Source: Thermoproteota archaeon (GTDB taxonomy: Archaea > Korarchaeota > Korarchaeia > B14-G2). From it: 8,443 bases of DNA. Made by a program: the position numbers and the translations under genes. The DNA is taken from NCBI GenBank assembly GCA_003661385.1, contig QMWA01000066.1, positions 1 to 8,443 on the forward strand, in the 5' to 3' direction. The notes beneath the pieces were generated by a model that saw nothing but the letters and a program-made list of their open reading frames with translations, searched no databases and had not been told where the DNA came from. Positions 6,196 through 8,443 of the stretch are shown here, in pieces. Within the stretch, counting starts at the first letter, position 1; every line of letters begins with the position of its first letter.

Positions 6196-6270
6196 TAGCT
6201 ATACCGCCTAGGAGCCTTCTTTAGGAGGACATCCACTCATAGGTGGACACAGAGGTGAGAAGCCTCTCGC

Positions 6271-6693
6271 CTACGCCCTACGCTGTCTTCCTGCCTGTAG
6301 GCCTAGCTTCAGCCTAGAATTGCCGTATGCTGCAAGCTTTAGAGCCAGCCTCAGCAGTGGGCTCCCGTCTAAGATTACTCTACCTCTGAGTGCTCTAGGC
6401 CTTATGTACATTGGAGCGTGGTTGAGTACAGTGATGTCGACTGGGACCCCAGCTATACTCTTAAGCTTGATAGAGAGCTTCTACGTGTACTCTACAGCAT
6501 CCAGCAGCTTTCTTCCAGCCTCCTCGCTGAGATATACTGCCATGTCCATGTCCCTAAAGACAGGCAAGGTCAGGAAGCTCCCATAGACTACAGCGAAAAC
6601 TATGTTCTCCCTCTTCTCAAGCTCCCCTGAGAGCCTGTACCACCTTCTCCCTCTCACTCCTGGCCTGAAGCCGCTTAGCTTCCTCCTTAACAT
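6271..6693 (-). pseudogene. Broken MntA-type nucleotidyltransferase (HepT partner)
   Basis: The first part reads NIVFAVVYGSF, then FRDMDMAVYL, the classic GSx10DxD motif of MNT antitoxins with both catalytic aspartates present. The frame is then cut by TAG at 6481-6483. Beyond this stop, in the same frame, family sequence continues: IAGVPVDITVLNHAPMYIRP and RALRGRVILDGSPLLRLAL, ending at TAG 6271-6273. So an in-frame nonsense codon splits the gene. Upstream, the N-terminal residues read from ATG 6693 are arginine-rich and unlike the family. Removing one G from the GGGG run at 6624-6627 joins a more convincing frame, EKVVQALRELEKREN. TAG is the normal stop of three neighbouring genes here (HD, membrane HEPN, alaX), which speaks against readthrough. 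The gene would have been downstream of hepT in one operon. Decay is the best reading; assembly error in a homopolymer could explain the frameshift but not the TAG. Confidence 0.82.
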
Positions 6694-7068
6694 ACCTCTC
6701 CACCTCTGCTGTGAACTTCTCTATAGCCTCCAGGCCACTTGAGTTAACCTCCTCATAAACCCCTGAGGTCGTCTACACTCCAGTGCCTATGTACTATGAG
6801 GCTTCTAAGGCTGCGAGCTTCGTCTCCTCAGCTAGCATAGGTGAAGCCCCCTCACCCTGCCAGCCTGCTCAAGACCTCACTATAGGCCTCTGGGGCAATA
6901 CTGTACTTCACCTCGAGGATATGGGAGCAGGCTAAAGCCAGCGCTTCCACAATGGACACTATGGCATACCTCACAGCATACCTGAAGGCCAAGCAGCTCT
7001 CTCATGACGCTGAGAGCCTCCCCTGCCCCAGCTAGGAGCCTCAGGACATGCTCCACGTCAACCTGCAA
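6690..7068 (-). pseudogene. Frameshifted HepT/DUF86 HEPN toxin-like gene
   Basis: Pieces of one DUF86/HepT protein appear in order but in different frames. TTG 7068 opens VDVEHVLRLLAGAGEALSVM. A shift near 6984-6992 leads to FRYAVRYAIVSIVEALALA and then IAPEAYSEVLSRLAG, which hits TGA at 6852-6854. Dropping one G at 6855-6857 opens EGASPMLAEETKLAALEA. A further shift near 6801-6812 gives RSLIVHRHWSVDDLR, and an extra base in the GGGG run at 6760-6763 precedes VYEEVNSSGLEAIEKF and TAEVERYV. RSLIVH is the RX4H motif, with HRH replacing the usual HXY. The 3' boundary with the nucleotidyltransferase is uncertain. At least four frame changes in about 380 bp, with intact genes on both sides, indicate a dead gene. 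It shares the TATA-like region 7102-7110 with the divergent corrinoid operon. Confidence 0.82.
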
Positions 7069-7101
7069 GCTGGCATCAAGAGCTGCTAGCAGAGGTCTAG
7101 G

Positions 7102-7110
7102 TTTATATTA
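7102..7110. promoter_or_regulatory. TATA box of the corrinoid-protein operon (also suits the divergent hepT remnant)
   Basis: TTTATATTA is the best TATA box in the window. On the plus strand its centre is about 24-30 bp upstream of the candidate starts TTG 7130 and GTG 7136, consistent with a leaderless transcript. Read on the minus strand as TAATATAAA it is about 38 bp before the TTG of the hepT remnant, so it may once have served both directions. Confidence 0.55.
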
Positions 7111-7129
7111 AGCTTGCTATGAGCCTGCT

Positions 7130-7792
7130 TTGGGGGTGTACTTGAGCAGCTTAGGTAGGATAGCTGAAGCCATACTGGAGTTCGATGAGGAGAAGCTTCT
7201 GAAGGAGGTTAAGGAAGCGCTGGATAGCGGCCTCGACCCTGTAAAGGTCCTTGAGGAGGGTGTTGCAGCTGGCTTGAGGAAGGTTGGTGAGCTCTTTGAG
7301 AAGGGTGAGCTGTTCCTCATGCATGTTGTCGTAGCTGCTGAGGCAGCTAAGAAGGCCATAGAGGAGCTCATTGAGCCCAAGATAATGGAGAAGGGTGAGA
7401 AGAGGAAGGGCCTCGGCAAGGTAGTGATAGGCACAGTAGCAGGTGACATCCATGACATAGGGAAGAACATCGTGGCTGCAATGCTCACTGCAGCAGGATT
7501 CGAGGTCTATGACCTCGGGAAGGACGTGCCAGTCGAGAAGTTCATTGAGAAAGCCAGGGAGGTTCAAGCTGACATCATAGCTGCATCAGCCTTGCTCAGC
7601 ACATCAATGCCTGTCCAGCGTGAGATAGTAAAGGCCCTAGAGGAAGCTAGCCTCAAGGGCAGGATCAAGGTCATGGTCGGTGGAGCACCGGTCACAGAGG
7701 AGTGGGCTAGGGAGATTGGGGCAGACGGCTACGGCGCAGACGCAGTGGAGGCAGTGGAGGTGGCTAAGAAGCTGGTTGGGGTGGAATGTTGA
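7130..7792 (+). CDS. Methyltransferase cognate corrinoid protein (MtbC/MttC-like)
   Basis: This protein of about 220 residues carries a methyl group on a bound corrinoid between a substrate methyltransferase and a second methyltransferase. The N-terminal helical cap domain (about 8-88) includes LEEGVAAGLRKVGELFEKGE and FLMHVVVAAEAAKKAIEELI, typical of the B12-binding-2 fold. The cobalamin-binding Rossmann domain has GDIHDIGKNIVAAML: Asp106, His108 and Gly111 form the DxHxxG motif, with His108 the lower cobalt ligand. SALLSTSM (153-160) and VGGAPVTEEWA (183-193) are the other cofactor-contacting segments. Nothing is missing. The TTG at 7130 gives 220 residues; GTG 7136 and TTG 7142 are close alternatives, and the TATA box favours 7130 or 7136. 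The stop overlaps the MttB-like gene by 7 bp, so the two products are probably made together and act as partners. Confidence 0.93.
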   Translation: MGVYLSSLGRIAEAILEFDEEKLLKEVKEALDSGLDPVKVLEEGVAAGLRKVGELFEKGELFLMHVVVAAEAAKKAIEELIEPKIMEKGEKRKGLGKVVIGTVAGDIHDIGKNIVAAMLTAAGFEVYDLGKDVPVEKFIEKAREVQADIIAASALLSTSMPVQREIVKALEEASLKGRIKVMVGGAPVTEEWAREIGADGYGADAVEAVEVAKKLVGVEC

Positions 7793-8443
7793 AAAGAGGC
7801 CCCAAGGGAGGGCTCCTAGCCCCCCTGTCTCTAGCTGAACTGGACAGCATACACCTCGCCACACTAGAGGTCCTGGAGAGAGTTGGGATCAAGTGTGGGT
7901 CCAAGCTGGCGCTAGAAGAGTACAGGAAGGCTGGAGCAGAGGTCGAAGGGGACAGGGTGAAGATCCCACAGCACCTAGTAGAGGAAGCGCTGAGAAAAGC
8001 TCCAAGGCAGGTGCTGCTCTGCGGCAGGCTTAGGGAGAACGACATCCTGCTAGAGGGCTCCAGAGTCTACTTCGGCCTAGGCGGAACCCCTACACCATAC
8101 ATCAGAGACCTGGAGACCGGGGAGATCAGGAGGCCTACAGCCAGGGACATGGCTGAGGCAACCAAGCTAGGAGACGCCCTGGAGAACATAGACTTCATAA
8201 TGAGCATAGCTGGAGCCTTCGACGTCCCATATCAGCTTGAGTATGTGGTGGAGTTCAAGACGCTCTTCGAGAACACCTCTAAGCCGATAGTGTACTCTGC
8301 TCCAGGTAAAGTGAATGCTGAGCTGGTCTTGGAGATGGCTGCAGCCATAGCAGGAGGCTTAGATGAGCTCAGGAGGAGGCCCATACTCTCACTTTACAGC
8401 GAGACAGCTAGCCCACTCACCTTCACCAGGGAAAACGAGAACA
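7786..8443 (+). CDS. MttB-family corrinoid methyltransferase (3' truncated by window edge)
   Basis: The first 219 residues of an MttB-family protein, about 45 percent of the usual length near 490. These enzymes move a methyl group from a methylated amine (trimethylamine, glycine betaine or other quaternary amines) to the partner corrinoid protein. Family features are an N-terminal LEVLERVGIKCGSKLALEEY, a beta-rich start with EGDRVKIPQHLVEEALRKAP, then YFGLGGTPTPYIRDLETGEI and RRPTARDMAEATKLGDAL, followed by NTSKPIVYSAPGKVNAEL and YSETASPLTF. The ATG at 7786-7788 follows GGGGTGGA, a plausible Shine-Dalgarno, and overlaps the corrinoid gene by 7 bp. Methanogen trimethylamine enzymes contain pyrrolysine (an in-frame TAG) near residue 330; that part is outside the window, so the substrate class cannot be decided. 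No TAG interrupts the visible part. Confidence 0.92.
   Translation, partial: MLKRGPKGGLLAPLSLAELDSIHLATLEVLERVGIKCGSKLALEEYRKAGAEVEGDRVKIPQHLVEEALRKAPRQVLLCGRLRENDILLEGSRVYFGLGGTPTPYIRDLETGEIRRPTARDMAEATKLGDALENIDFIMSIAGAFDVPYQLEYVVEFKTLFENTSKPIVYSAPGKVNAELVLEMAAAIAGGLDELRRRPILSLYSETASPLTFTRENEN

Noticed and set aside
5412-6224. Long plus-strand open frame of 270 codons opposite alaX, rich in Pro and Leu
   Set aside because: It is the antisense of alaX, which has complete zinc and glycine motifs. The frame starts inside the membrane HEPN gene and shows no family features.
6189-6270. Possible hairpin TCCAC-TCATAG-GTGGA near 6231-6246 as a terminator or regulatory RNA element
   Set aside because: The stem is only 5 bp and no T-run follows, so chance is a sufficient explanation.
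6481-6483. TAG inside the nucleotidyltransferase as a possible pyrrolysine codon, prompted by the nearby MttB gene
   Set aside because: The same gene pair carries several frameshifts, the nucleotidyltransferase family has no known pyrrolysine, and three neighbouring genes use TAG as their normal stop. A nonsense mutation is simpler.
6880-7068. A 62-codon minus-strand frame with a cysteine/histidine-rich stretch (CCEVCHSVHC) that resembles a small zinc protein
   Set aside because: The Cys/His part is the out-of-frame reading of the HepT segment FRYAVRYAIVSIVE. The frame is a product of the frameshift near 6984-6992, not a zinc finger.
7117-8045. Minus-strand open frames opposite the corrinoid and MttB-like genes
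   Set aside because: They have the low-complexity Ser/Leu/Cys composition of antisense readings and overlap clearly identified genes on the plus strand.

Overview
The window looks like a thermophilic archaeon, probably of the TACK group. It carries an archaeal-type TmcA, an AlaX editing protein, a stand-alone subunit of ADP-forming acetyl-CoA synthetase, and several HEPN/nucleotidyltransferase genes of the kind abundant in hot-environment archaea. TATA-like boxes lie about 25-30 bp before several start codons, TTG and GTG starts are common, and arginine is mostly AGG/AGA. I cannot name a genus. The tetramer CTAG, usually rare in prokaryotes, is clearly over-represented.

Layout. Positions 1-649 (+) hold the 3' part of an ADP-forming acyl-CoA synthetase alpha subunit. 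It runs 26 bp into a convergent two-gene operon (624-1249, -) made of a degenerate nucleotidyltransferase-like protein and a HEPN partner. Positions 1250-1538 are non-coding and contain a perfect 24-bp palindrome. Next on the minus strand is a translationally coupled pair: tmcA (4141 down to 1886), the tRNA(Met) N4-acetylcytidine synthase, followed by an ASCH-domain gene. Divergent from tmcA is an HD-domain phosphohydrolase-like gene (4235-4813, +). A HEPN protein with an intact RX4H motif and two C-terminal membrane helices follows (4879-5517, +). It converges on AlaX (-), and the two genes share one CTAG for both stop codons. Positions 6271-7068 (-) hold the ruins of a second toxin-antitoxin-like pair (HepT/DUF86 plus MntA-type nucleotidyltransferase), broken by several frameshifts and an in-frame TAG. 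From 7130 to the right edge (+) a methyl-transfer operon begins: a corrinoid protein overlapping by 7 bp the start of an MttB-family methyltransferase.

Functional themes. One is tRNA and RNA: TmcA acetylates tRNA, ASCH is a probable RNA or modified-nucleoside-binding domain, AlaX clears mischarged tRNA-Ala, and HEPN proteins are often RNases acting on tRNA or other RNA. The other is C1/acyl metabolism: corrinoid-dependent methyl transfer at the right edge and acetyl-CoA/ATP formation at the left edge. The most interesting points are the TmcA-ASCH coupling (ac4C writer next to a possible reader or eraser), the membrane-anchored HEPN, and the coexistence of one decayed and one catalytically degenerate MNT/HEPN pair.
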